Part shown: in pieces, positions 1 through 7,874 of the stretch | Position numbering within the stretch: position 1 is the stretch's first letter | Layout: each line of letters starts with the position of its first letter | Source: Flavobacteriaceae bacterium UBA2000 | Lineage (GTDB): Bacteria; Bacteroidota; Bacteroidia; Flavobacteriales; Flavobacteriaceae | Reading direction: 5' to 3' | DNA length: 16,719 bases | NCBI GenBank assembly: GCA_002335345.1 | Contig: DDCS01000094.1 | Span: 1 to 16,719 of the forward strand | Translations under genes and position numbers: made by a program | Notes under the pieces: model-generated | The model's database searches: none | The model's input: the letters and a program-made list of their open reading frames with translations, nothing else | Told to the model about the DNA's origin: nothing

Positions 1-713
1 TAGAATTTGTTTTTTAAAAGACGTACCGGAGTCAATTCTTTAAGGGTCAACTCTGTGGCGCCTTCGCCAGCAGCGACCACAAGATCTTTGAACAATTGAT
101 GTCCACTACTCTCCTCTGAGGCCACAAAACGACTGCCCATTTGAACCCCATCTGCCCCTAAAATCATGGTGGCTAACATCGCCTCACCTGTGGCGATGCC
201 CCCTGCAGCAATCAGGGGCAAATCTGTAGCGCGACGCACTGAAGGGATTAACGTCAGCGTGGTCGATTCTTCACGACCATTATGTCCCCCCGCTTCAAAG
301 CCTTCTGCCACGATAGCATCAACACCAGCCGCTTCAGCTTTCAGAGCAAATTTAGTACTGCTCACAACGTGAGCCACCGTAATTCCTGCCGCCTTGAGTC
401 GCGCGGTATGCGTGGCCGGATTCCCCGCTGAGGTAAATACAATGGGGACATTAAACTCTAGAATCAGTTCAATAATCTCCTCGATATTTGGGTATAACAG
501 CGGTACATTTACGCCAAATGGTTTATTGGTTGCGGCCTTACACCGCTCAATATGCAGTTTTAAAACCTCCGGGTACATCGATCCAGCACCGATCAATCCA
601 AGTCCCCCCGCATTACTTACCGCACTCGCTAGGCGCCATCCACTATTCCAAATCATCCCGCCTTGAACAATGGGATATTTGATCGAGAATAATTCCGTAA
701 CGCGATTTTTCAT
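1..713 (-). CDS. Nitronate monooxygenase / FabK-like flavin oxidoreductase (3' end outside window)
   Basis: I translated this frame by hand from an ATG at 713; 237 residues are visible and the frame stays open to base 1, so the C-terminus is missing. It is an FMN-dependent TIM-barrel enzyme of the 2-nitropropane dioxygenase family. Such proteins oxidise alkyl nitronates or, in the FabK branch, reduce enoyl-ACP. Visible family motifs are YPIVQGGM (13-20), FGVNVPL (66-72), VAEGFEAGGHNG (135-146, holding the conserved active-site-type His144), AAGGIATG (169-176) and GADGVQMGSRF (186-196), the last two fitting FMN-phosphate binding. No signal peptide is seen, so it should be cytoplasmic. The ATG abuts the TAA of the upstream S8 peptidase gene with no gap, which suggests co-transcription and translational coupling. 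Family assignment is firm; nitronate oxidation versus enoyl-ACP reduction cannot be decided from the sequence. Confidence 0.9.
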   Translation of the reverse strand, partial: MKNRVTELFSIKYPIVQGGMIWNSGWRLASAVSNAGGLGLIGAGSMYPEVLKLHIERCKAATNKPFGVNVPLLYPNIEEIIELILEFNVPIVFTSAGNPATHTARLKAAGITVAHVVSSTKFALKAEAAGVDAIVAEGFEAGGHNGREESTTLTLIPSVRRATDLPLIAAGGIATGEAMLATMILGADGVQMGSRFVASEESSGHQLFKDLVVAAGEGATELTLKELTPVRLLKNKF

Positions 714-2336
714 TTAAGCCTTGATCAATTTGAACGATTGGACTTGTCCAGAAGGTAAAATCAATTTAATTAAATAAGCCCCCTTATTCCAATCCATAAC
801 CGAGATCTGTGATTGGGAAGCCTGCACCTGTAAAGACGCTACAAACTGACCTAAAACATTGTAAACTTCCAGCTGGGCGTAATCCACCTCTGGGGGCAAA
901 AGCACACTAAAGGAATCATTTACAGGATTTGGGGACAGTGCGGCTTGACGCTTGAGAAGGTGGTCGTTCTGGGAGAGCAATGACAAGGTATTAAATGCCA
1001 ATTCAAAGTTGGGTATCCCATAACCCATCTGAGGCGTCGGATTATTGAAAAGGTGCGCTGACTCGCGTACTACTTGCATTAATTCAGCATTTGTTGTTTC
1101 GGGAAACGCTTGCCAAAGACAGCTTACCGCTCCGGCGATTATTGGCGAACTGAATGAGGTTCCATTGCTGAAGTCTACAACGCCTGAGGAAGAAATCACC
1201 GCGGCACTCTGTCCTTTGGCCATAACATCAGGCTTGATGCGACCATCTACAGTAGGCCCACGAGAGCTAAACGAGACATAATTCCCTAGATTATTTACAG
1301 CACCGACCGCTAATAGTCCAAGAGCATCCGCAGGTGTGGCAACCGTTCCAAAGCTATTTCCTTGATTCCCGGCAGAGGTGACCAAAACCATGCCTTTTTC
1401 ATAGGCCAAATTCGCTCCCCGGGCTGCAAAGGTGGTCGCGCCATCAAGATCTTCATAACTGTGGTCATAATTGGCATTATCGTAGGCTTGATAACCGAGT
1501 GAGGTATTGACCACATCCACCCCTAAGCTATCGGCACGCTCTAAGGCTTCTACCCACCAGGCTTCTTCACGCGGATTTTCAGAGGGGCCATATTCTGTAC
1601 GGAATAAATAAAAAGAAGCATCAGGAGCAGTCCCTGCAAATAGGTTGTCTAAATACCCTCCGATATCACTTGTGGTTTGTATTCCATGTGACCCTGTCCC
1701 GGTGACATCAGTTGTTCTGGAATAAAAATCAAAAGTCCCCAGGAGTCTTCCGTTATCGACAATATGCGCAAAACCTGGGTTCGTAGTAAAATTTGGAAAG
1801 CCCGAATCCATGACCGCAACGATCATCCCCTCACCGGTGAAATCTTGCTGATGAAGATAATCGCCAGAAATCATCTCGATTTGGTTTGCGGCAGCACCGT
1901 AATTGTACTCGACACGACTCTGGGGGTCTGCAAGTACCTTAAATTTGTCAGGAACCGGCTGGGGATTTGGGAAATTTAAATCTTTATCGGCATACTCAAT
2001 ACCGACCACATAGGGCAAATCAAGCAAGGCTTCAAGATCATTGACCGTACCCTGAACATAAACACAATTCATCCATTTTGACTTGGCCCAATAAGTGATG
2101 CCAGGGCTATTTTTCACCTCCTGTATGTAAGCCTCTGTCACGGGGACATCACGTGCGTCGATGACCACAGAATGCAGGGCTTTGCGATCCAAAGCCTCTT
2201 GGGTTAAGATGCTTATTGGATTATTGATGGACGCCTCCACATTTTCTTTGTCCGAAAAATAAATCCAGGCATCTTGAATTTGGGCTTTTCCTGATAAGCC
2301 AACCAGTAAACCCATTAAGGTCAAAAAGTATTTCAT
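714..2336 (-). CDS. S8 (subtilisin-like) serine peptidase with T9SS C-terminal sorting domain
   Basis: This is a 540-residue secreted endopeptidase. A Sec signal peptide (1 to about 18, ending GKA-Q) is followed by an N-terminal region of about 140 residues that may act as a propeptide. The catalytic domain carries the full subtilisin triad: Asp177 in VAVMDSG, His217 in GTGSHG, and Ser394 in GTSFSSP. Asn324 in SAGN is the expected oxyanion-hole residue. From about 467 the sequence LSPNPVND begins a type A T9SS sorting domain with the usual LEVYNVLGQ and GAYLIKL strands and a C-terminal K-L-I-K-A end. This implies export by the Por/type IX system to the cell surface or medium after Sec transport. 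It starts 2 bases after the mnmA stop and abuts the downstream flavoenzyme gene, so it is probably translated from the same message. Substrate is unknown; nutrient protein degradation is a guess. Confidence 0.95.
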   Translation of the reverse strand: MKYFLTLMGLLVGLSGKAQIQDAWIYFSDKENVEASINNPISILTQEALDRKALHSVVIDARDVPVTEAYIQEVKNSPGITYWAKSKWMNCVYVQGTVNDLEALLDLPYVVGIEYADKDLNFPNPQPVPDKFKVLADPQSRVEYNYGAAANQIEMISGDYLHQQDFTGEGMIVAVMDSGFPNFTTNPGFAHIVDNGRLLGTFDFYSRTTDVTGTGSHGIQTTSDIGGYLDNLFAGTAPDASFYLFRTEYGPSENPREEAWWVEALERADSLGVDVVNTSLGYQAYDNANYDHSYEDLDGATTFAARGANLAYEKGMVLVTSAGNQGNSFGTVATPADALGLLAVGAVNNLGNYVSFSSRGPTVDGRIKPDVMAKGQSAAVISSSGVVDFSNGTSFSSPIIAGAVSCLWQAFPETTNAELMQVVRESAHLFNNPTPQMGYGIPNFELAFNTLSLLSQNDHLLKRQAALSPNPVNDSFSVLLPPEVDYAQLEVYNVLGQFVASLQVQASQSQISVMDWNKGAYLIKLILPSGQVQSFKLIKA

Positions 2337-2338
2337 GT

Positions 2339-3559
2339 TTATTCGATTACGCCACTGCCCAGGAGTTCATTATCTCGATACCAAGCTACGAACTGTCCAG
2401 AGCTGATCGCGGTCTGTTCTTTCTCAAAGATAACATAAAGACCGGAATCCTTTTGGAATAATCGCGCAGATTCCAAGGGTTGACGATATCTGATGCGTGC
2501 CTTTACTTCGAGTTCCTGACCGGGAGACAAGCGCAGGTCCTGTCTTATCCAATGAACTTCATTTGGACTAACCCGCAGTCCGCGACGCCATAAACCAGGA
2601 TGGGCTTTTCCCTGACCTACATAAATGATATTTTGTATTACATCTGTGGCCAAAACAAAAAGAGGTTCTTCTTTACCCCCTACCGCTAATCCCTTGCGTT
2701 GACCTATGGTAAAAAAGTGGGCCCCTTGATGGGTTCCCACGACTGTTCCATCATTGGGTGCATACCGAAATGGTCTGCGCCAATATTCATGCCATTGCTC
2801 TTGAGTCGCCTGGTTTTCAGGACCATTTTGGTAAAGTACACTATCCTCGGGAATTTCAATGATCGCTCCCTTTTTTGCTTTGAGCTGCTGTTGTAAAAAA
2901 TCAGGTAATCGGACCTTGCCAATAAAACATAGGCCTTGAGAGTCTCGTTTTTCTGCCGTAATGAGCGCTTGTGCTTTGGCGATAACCCGAACCTCGTCTT
3001 TTTGAAGGTGTCCGATCGGAAAAAGCGCCTTTGAGAGCTGATCCTGAGTTAATTGACACAAAAAGTAGGATTGGTCTTTATTGGCATCCGCCCCCGCCAA
3101 GAGATGATGCACCCGGGTTCCATTAATTACAGAAGTCTGCTTTTGACAATAATGTCCCGTCGCGACATAATCAGCACCCAGTCCTTGAGCAATTTCCAAA
3201 AAGACATCAAATTTTATTTCACGATTGCACAGTACATCAGGATTAGGGGTACGGCCCATTTCATATTCACGAAACATATAGTCAACGATGCGTTCCTTGT
3301 ACTGGGCACTTAAATCAACCGTCTGAAAAGGAATACCGAGTTTCTGGGCCACGAGCATGGCATCATTACTGTCTTCGAGCCAGGGACATTCATTTGAGAT
3401 CGTCACGCTGTCATCGTGCCAGTTTTTCATAAATAAGCCCAATACCTCATAGCCTTGCTCTTTAAGCAAATAGGCGGCAACACTCGAATCAACGCCGCCA
3501 CTGAGCCCCACAACCACACGTTTATTTAGTCTAGCGCTCATGAGATCGTTTTTGATCAT
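2339..3559 (-). CDS. mnmA: tRNA-specific 2-thiouridylase MnmA
   Basis: The enzyme activates C2 of U34 in tRNA Lys, Glu and Gln by adenylation and inserts sulfur from a persulfide relay, giving the s2U part of mnm5s2U. The 406-residue product starts with the N-type PP-loop GLSGGVDSS (18-26). Cys111 in DVLCN is the expected nucleophile and Cys211 in GLCFIGK the second catalytic (persulfide) cysteine. HFFTIGQRKGL (281-291) and SSGQF (386-390) lie in the C-terminal tRNA-binding and barrel domains. It is longer than the roughly 370 residues of proteobacterial MnmA, mainly through a stretch near 240-280 that I recall as typical of Bacteroidetes homologues. The start is uncertain: ATG 3559 has a purine-rich tract (AAGAAGAAGA) 5 bases upstream, while ATG 3541 (MSARLNKR) fits the N-terminus of homologues better. 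The gene overlaps the end of the MORN gene by 29 or 11 bases respectively, which suggests coupled translation. Confidence 0.97.
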   Translation of the reverse strand: MIKNDLMSARLNKRVVVGLSGGVDSSVAAYLLKEQGYEVLGLFMKNWHDDSVTISNECPWLEDSNDAMLVAQKLGIPFQTVDLSAQYKERIVDYMFREYEMGRTPNPDVLCNREIKFDVFLEIAQGLGADYVATGHYCQKQTSVINGTRVHHLLAGADANKDQSYFLCQLTQDQLSKALFPIGHLQKDEVRVIAKAQALITAEKRDSQGLCFIGKVRLPDFLQQQLKAKKGAIIEIPEDSVLYQNGPENQATQEQWHEYWRRPFRYAPNDGTVVGTHQGAHFFTIGQRKGLAVGGKEEPLFVLATDVIQNIIYVGQGKAHPGLWRRGLRVSPNEVHWIRQDLRLSPGQELEVKARIRYRQPLESARLFQKDSGLYVIFEKEQTAISSGQFVAWYRDNELLGSGVIE

Positions 3560-4238
3560 TAAAGTCTTCTTCTTGAGTTACAACCCCGTTGACATAGGTT
3601 TTCCAAACTCCAGATTTTTTATCACGGCTGTAAATTCCCGTACGCTCCAGATTTCCTGACAAATCATAAAACTCCGCAGGACCATGCAATTGATCATTGT
3701 CATAAGTAAAGGTCTTGATGATTTGTCCGCCAGGCCCATAATAAGAACATTTTCCTTGACGCAATCCTTGCTTATAAATACAAGATTCCGCCAGCAGCCC
3801 ATTAGGGTAATACGTATTTTTTACCCCATCGAGTAAATCGTCCTTGTAGTGCTCTTTGGTCATGATGGTCGTTCCGCCCTTGTGATAAGTAACCCAAGGA
3901 CCTATTCGCTTTTGATCTTGCATACGCCCTTGAGAGACGAGTTGTCCACGATCTGTATAAAACGTAACCGCACAGGCTCCAGGAATTGAATCAAAGTCTC
4001 TTATAACGACCACCTGATCTCCGCAGCTTTGGCAGTAATATTTAAATACGCCGACCTCAATTCCATGGTTAAAAGTCCCCGTATAGCGCAACTGTTTTGT
4101 CCCCTCATAATACTTTTTCCAGAGACCATGACGGGCGCCGTTTTGGTCCAATTGATTGACCTGCTCTTGGGCTTGAGCGCTTCCACCCATGACCAATAAT
4201 GCCATAACACAGATAAAAATGTGTCGTTTAATATCCAT
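3531..4238 (-). CDS. Secreted MORN-repeat (YwqK-like) protein
   Basis: This is a 235-residue protein with a Sec signal peptide (1 to about 23, hydrophobic ICVMALLVMGG then AQAQ). No lipobox cysteine is present, so it should be periplasmic or secreted. The mature part is made of tandem repeats of about 22-24 residues with the MORN_2 pattern, in which G-x-W/V-x-x-Y-x-x-x-G alternates with a basic hydrophobic strand. Clear units begin near 34 (NGARHGLWKKYY), 109 (QKRIGPWVTY), 136 (LDGVKNTYYPNG), 158 (GLRQGKCSYYGPGG), 183 (QLHGPAEFYDLSGN) and 206 (DKKSGVWKTYVNG). Bacteroidetes annotations often call such proteins 'toxin-antitoxin system YwqK family antitoxin', but nothing here shows a toxin partner. 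The gene starts 33 bases after the yidC stop and overlaps mnmA. Molecular role is unknown; a scaffold or envelope-binding function is only an inference from the repeat type. Confidence 0.85.
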   Translation of the reverse strand: MDIKRHIFICVMALLVMGGSAQAQEQVNQLDQNGARHGLWKKYYEGTKQLRYTGTFNHGIEVGVFKYYCQSCGDQVVVIRDFDSIPGACAVTFYTDRGQLVSQGRMQDQKRIGPWVTYHKGGTTIMTKEHYKDDLLDGVKNTYYPNGLLAESCIYKQGLRQGKCSYYGPGGQIIKTFTYDNDQLHGPAEFYDLSGNLERTGIYSRDKKSGVWKTYVNGVVTQEEDFNDQKRSHER

Positions 4239-4271
4239 AGAACCAAATAAAATCGCTTCTTGGGTCGCGCG

Positions 4272-6158
4272 TTATTTCTTTTGTTGGGCCTTCTTTTGGG
4301 CCTCTGCCTGCTCCATCATCTCTGCCATTTTCTTTTGAAAACGGTTTTGCTTTTTAGGCTTCTTTTTGGTCTCTTGAATTTTTGCATGGATTTTATCCTC
4401 ATCGATGATAAAGTTCTTTATCACCAGCATAATTCCAATGGTAATTACATTGGAAGTAAAATAATACAAGGAGAGTCCACTGGCGTAGTTATTGAAAAAG
4501 ACCAGCATAAATACAGGGGACAGGTACATCAAAAACTTCATGTTTGGCATACCCGGTTGTTGCTGTTGTTGCATTTGCTGCCCTGTACTCATCATCATGT
4601 AGAAGAAAATTGCAATCGAGGCCAGAATCGGAAACAAACTAACGTGATCTCCGTAAAATGGAATAGAAAATGGCAATTCTAAGACCACATCGTAACTCGA
4701 CAAATCATCCGCCCATAAAAACGATTTTTGACGCAAAACATAAGCCGTAGGGAAAAAAGTGAATAAGGCGTAAAAGACAGGAATCTGCAAGAGAGCCGGA
4801 AGACAGCCCTTTAAAGGAGAGGCACCCGCGGTGTTTTGCAATTTCATGGTCTCTTGCTGAATTTTCATCTGATTGCCCTCAAATTTCTTTTTGATTTCAT
4901 CCATCTCAGGTTTCAACACTTTGAGTTTCGCTTGAGAAACATATTGTTTGTATTGTACTGGAGAGAGCAATAATTTGAAAAATACGGTGAGTAAGATGAT
5001 GGCAATTCCCGCTGGAAACCATTGGCTTAAAAAGCCAAAGACCGGGAAGATGACATATTTGTTTATCCAACCAAAAATGCCCCATCCTAAGGGCATCGCC
5101 TCGTCCAAATTCTTATCATAAGACTTGAATACTTTATAATCCGTAGGACCAAAGTAAAGACTCATGGCTTGGTCCAAACGATTATTCTTTGGCGTCAGTT
5201 GCACCTTTGCACGATAAGCCTTTGTGAAGGTAGTGTCAATAGTTTCGTCCTTTACTAAATCATCTGAGTAAAGACCCACCTCTTGAAAAGGACTATCCGT
5301 AAGCAGCATACTGCTGAAAAAATGCTGTCTAAAATTGATCCAGGTTACATCGCGTTCGCTGGCCTCATCAGACCCAACGGGGCCCAATTTATCAAACTCA
5401 TTTCCGTTGTCGTACGCATAGGTCAAACGCGTGTACCGATTTTCATAGCTAATACTTTTGGCCTGACGAAACCCCTTTAAAGACCAATTGAGCTCTATGG
5501 GCTGGTTAAATTCGATAACCTCCTCAAGGCCGCGTGTGACGATATCAAAACCAAGCATATAATCCGAAGCCGGTAAGCGATAAATGTATTCCAAATAGTC
5601 TTGCTCTGAAGTTTTTAGCTTCATAGAAAGAACCTGATCTTCACCGTCTTTTGTCAAATGAGGCTCGAAATACATCTCCGCTGTCGAAAGCAGTCTGTTT
5701 TGTGCTTGGAATTTTAGATCCAAACCGCTATTTCCATCTTTAATCAAATAAACCGGAGCCCCTTGATATTGCGTCTCGTTTTTTAATTCTGCCGAAACAA
5801 TATACCCCCCTTTATTGCTGATCACTAAAGACAAAAGATCATTTTCCAGAACCGTGGTCTGATCAGTCCAAGAGGGCTGGGTAGCCGCATAGGCAAAATC
5901 CCCAAATTGATTTTTCAGACGCTCAGTCTGTTCAGTAAGGTCCTCTTGCGTGGCCTCTTCATTGATTATGGGCTTTGCCGAATCGTTTTGTGCCGTTGTG
6001 TTTTCCTGATTAGTCTCTGAGGCGACCTGTTCAATTGCGGCGGCCTCTGCAAGCAGTTCTTGCTCAGTAGGCTGATTTTGATAAAGCATCCAAAGCAATA
6101 TTGCCCCGATAAGCATAAACCCGATGAATGTATTGAGGTCAAATTTATTTTCTTCCAT
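4272..6158 (-). CDS. yidC: Membrane protein insertase YidC
   Basis: YidC (Oxa1 family) inserts and folds inner-membrane proteins, alone or with SecYEG. The 628-residue protein has the Gram-negative layout: an N-terminal membrane anchor (about 9-26, FIGFMLIGAILLWMLY), an acidic Gln/Glu/Thr-rich linker (30-90), a large periplasmic beta-sandwich domain (about 95-345) and the five-helix insertase core (about 365-590). Within the core, KLLLSPVQYKQY (395-406) starts the coiled cytoplasmic loop with its KPEMDEIKKKF helix, and PLKGCLPALLQIPVFYAL (448-465) is the family signature. The hydrophilic-groove position that is Arg in E. coli aligns by eye with Lys395. A Gln run (MQQQQQQ type, 527-534) sits in a loop, and a very basic tail (597-628) could contact the ribosome. 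It lies 34 bases after pyrG, with a small AGTCGACT palindrome in the gap and no clear Shine-Dalgarno sequence. Confidence 0.97.
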   Translation of the reverse strand: MEENKFDLNTFIGFMLIGAILLWMLYQNQPTEQELLAEAAAIEQVASETNQENTTAQNDSAKPIINEEATQEDLTEQTERLKNQFGDFAYAATQPSWTDQTTVLENDLLSLVISNKGGYIVSAELKNETQYQGAPVYLIKDGNSGLDLKFQAQNRLLSTAEMYFEPHLTKDGEDQVLSMKLKTSEQDYLEYIYRLPASDYMLGFDIVTRGLEEVIEFNQPIELNWSLKGFRQAKSISYENRYTRLTYAYDNGNEFDKLGPVGSDEASERDVTWINFRQHFFSSMLLTDSPFQEVGLYSDDLVKDETIDTTFTKAYRAKVQLTPKNNRLDQAMSLYFGPTDYKVFKSYDKNLDEAMPLGWGIFGWINKYVIFPVFGFLSQWFPAGIAIILLTVFFKLLLSPVQYKQYVSQAKLKVLKPEMDEIKKKFEGNQMKIQQETMKLQNTAGASPLKGCLPALLQIPVFYALFTFFPTAYVLRQKSFLWADDLSSYDVVLELPFSIPFYGDHVSLFPILASIAIFFYMMMSTGQQMQQQQQPGMPNMKFLMYLSPVFMLVFFNNYASGLSLYYFTSNVITIGIMLVIKNFIIDEDKIHAKIQETKKKPKKQNRFQKKMAEMMEQAEAQKKAQQKK

Positions 6159-6192
6159 AATGCTAAAGTCGACTCAACGCTTGTTGAACCTT

Positions 6193-7812
6193 TTATTTCT
6201 TATTTTTTGAAAGTGCGTATGCCTTGGCCACAAATCCCACGAAGAGGGGATGTGGATTGGCTACGGTACTCTTATATTCAGGGTGATATTGTACCCCGAC
6301 AAACCATGGGTGCTCAGGAACTTCGACGATCTCAACAAGTCCGGTTTGGGGATTCACTCCAGTGACGCGCATTCCTGCATCCTCAATTTGAGTGCGATAA
6401 TCGTCATTAAACTCATATCGATGTCTATGGCGTTCTTGAATTTCTTCAGACTGATATATCGATCCGACGATACTGTCTGGAACAATTTTGCAAGCCCAAG
6501 AGCCTAATCGCATGGTTCCCCCTTTATCCGTAATTGATTTTTGGGCCTCCATTAAATCTATTACCGGGTAGGGAGTTTTGGCATCCATTTCAGTGCTGTT
6601 CGCTCCTTTTAAGCCAACCACATTGCGGGCATATTCGATCACAGCCATCTGCATTCCCAAACAAATTCCGAGGAAAGGAATGTCATGTGTTCGGGCATAT
6701 TGTACCGCAGCAATCTTTCCTTCTATACCGCGCTCGCCAAATCCAGGCGCCACAAGAAGCCCATCAAGAGCCCCTACTTCGTCAGCAACATTCTCAGGAG
6801 TTAGGTGCTCCGAATGAATCGAAACAACCTCAACCGAGACTTCATTGGCCGCTCCAGCATGGATAAATGACTCTAAGATTGATTTATAACTGTCTTGTAA
6901 TTCAATGTATTTACCGATCAAACCGATGGTCACCCCTCCTTTGAGATTTTTGTGACGGCATAAAAACTCATTCCATTGAGTTAAATTAGGTTCTTGGCTT
7001 GACTCGAGGCGCAATTTTTTTAGCGCAATTTTGTCCAAGCCTTCATCCAACATCAAATTGGGCACATCGTATATGGTCTTGGCATCGATTGACTGAATTA
7101 CCGCTTCTTTTTCCACATTACAGAACAAGGCTAACTTAGTGCGTAGATCGTCACTGAGTTCGTGTTCTGTGCGACAAACCAGCACATCTGCCTGTATTCC
7201 ACTCTCCATAAGTGTTTTTACCGAGTGCTGTGTTGGTTTAGTTTTTAACTCTCCTGCAGCCGCCAAATAGGGGATCAAGGTGAGATGAATAAATAAGCTA
7301 TTGTGTCTGCCTAACTCCCATTTTAATTGACGTACGGCCTCAATATAGGGCAAGGACTCTATGTCTCCAACAGTACCCCCAATTTCAGTAATGACGATGT
7401 CATATCGACCATCCTGCCCTAAATGTTGGATTCGTTCTTTAATTTCGTTGGTGATGTGCGGAATAACCTGCACCGTTTTCCCGAGGAATTCTCCACGGCG
7501 TTCCTTTTCGATCACACTTTGGTAGATGCGCCCGGTGGTTACATTATTGGCCTGTGAGGTCGGGTGATTTAAAAAACGTTCGTAATGACCTAAATCGAGA
7601 TCAGTTTCTGCACCATCGTCTGTAACATAGCACTCACCGTGCTCATAGGGATTAAGCGTTCCAGGATCAACATTGATATAGGGATCCAATTTTTGAATGG
7701 TCACAGTAAATCCCCTGGCTTGCAATAGCTTAGCCAGTGAGGCGGCAATAATACCTTTTCCTAAAGATGATGAAACCCCGCCCGTAACGAAGATATACTT
7801 TGTCGTATTCAT
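6193..7812 (-). CDS. pyrG: CTP synthase (glutamine-hydrolysing)
   Basis: PyrG converts UTP, ATP and glutamine to CTP, the last step of de novo pyrimidine nucleotide synthesis, in the cytoplasm. At 539 residues it is the normal length. The N-terminal synthase domain opens with KYIFVTGGVSSSLGKG, holding the ATP P-loop (11-20), then KLDPYINVDPGTLNPYEHGE (41-60) and the magnesium-binding region ITEIGGTVGDIESLP (141-155). The C-terminal class I amidotransferase domain (about 292-535) has the nucleophile Cys384 in LGICLGMQ and the His510/Glu512 pair in QYHPEYKS. All catalytic residues are present. It follows the LysM gene by 44 bases; that gap and the end of the LysM gene hold a good Bacteroidetes-type promoter candidate, so pyrG, yidC and genes downstream may be transcribed independently of guaA. 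Confidence 0.98.
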   Translation of the reverse strand: MNTTKYIFVTGGVSSSLGKGIIAASLAKLLQARGFTVTIQKLDPYINVDPGTLNPYEHGECYVTDDGAETDLDLGHYERFLNHPTSQANNVTTGRIYQSVIEKERRGEFLGKTVQVIPHITNEIKERIQHLGQDGRYDIVITEIGGTVGDIESLPYIEAVRQLKWELGRHNSLFIHLTLIPYLAAAGELKTKPTQHSVKTLMESGIQADVLVCRTEHELSDDLRTKLALFCNVEKEAVIQSIDAKTIYDVPNLMLDEGLDKIALKKLRLESSQEPNLTQWNEFLCRHKNLKGGVTIGLIGKYIELQDSYKSILESFIHAGAANEVSVEVVSIHSEHLTPENVADEVGALDGLLVAPGFGERGIEGKIAAVQYARTHDIPFLGICLGMQMAVIEYARNVVGLKGANSTEMDAKTPYPVIDLMEAQKSITDKGGTMRLGSWACKIVPDSIVGSIYQSEEIQERHRHRYEFNDDYRTQIEDAGMRVTGVNPQTGLVEIVEVPEHPWFVGVQYHPEYKSTVANPHPLFVGFVAKAYALSKNKK

Positions 7813-7843
7813 GTGGTGTGCTTGTTGTTACCTATACGGGATT

Positions 7844-7874
7844 CAAAGATAAAATATTAATTGCGAGCACCCAA
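7844..7874 (-). promoter_or_regulatory. Candidate Bacteroidetes sigma-A promoter for pyrG
   Basis: Reading the minus strand, TTG at 7874-7872 is followed after 20 bases by TATCTTTG at 7851-7844. This is an exact match to the Bacteroidetes -33 TTG / -7 TAnnTTTG pattern with spacing in the usual range. The predicted transcript would start near 7838, about 25 bases before the pyrG ATG. The -7 box lies in the intergenic gap and the -33 lies in the last codons of the LysM gene. No transcription data are available, and the motif is short. Confidence 0.6.

Noticed and set aside
2425..2432. TATCTTTG on the minus strand inside mnmA, about 90 bases before the S8 gene, as a possible promoter
   Set aside because: No TTG at the -33 distance, it lies in conserved coding sequence (VIFEKEQ), and about four exact 8-mer pattern matches per strand are expected by chance in a window this size.
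3531..4238. A toxin-antitoxin module based on the YwqK-like label
   Set aside because: The protein has a signal peptide and repeat structure, and its neighbours are yidC and mnmA; no small toxin gene is present.
4553..4581. Short CAA/CAG (Gln) repeat in yidC as a possible phase-variable tract
   Set aside because: The codons are interrupted, the repeat is short, and a trinucleotide change would not shift the frame; it encodes a loop that tolerates length changes.
4260..4682. A 140-codon plus-strand open frame opposite the yidC 3' end
   Set aside because: It is antisense to the conserved YidC core and tail, and its Leu/His-rich composition is what the reverse complement of the Lys/Gln-rich tail would give; no start context supports it.
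6167..6187. Palindrome AGTCGACT and a TCAAC-GCTT-GTTGA hairpin between pyrG and yidC as a terminator
   Set aside because: The stems are only 4-5 base pairs and no T-run follows on the minus strand, so they do not make a convincing terminator or operator.
6534..6866. Overlapping plus-strand frames opposite pyrG
   Set aside because: They are antisense to the conserved amidotransferase domain of CTP synthase and have no family resemblance or start signals.
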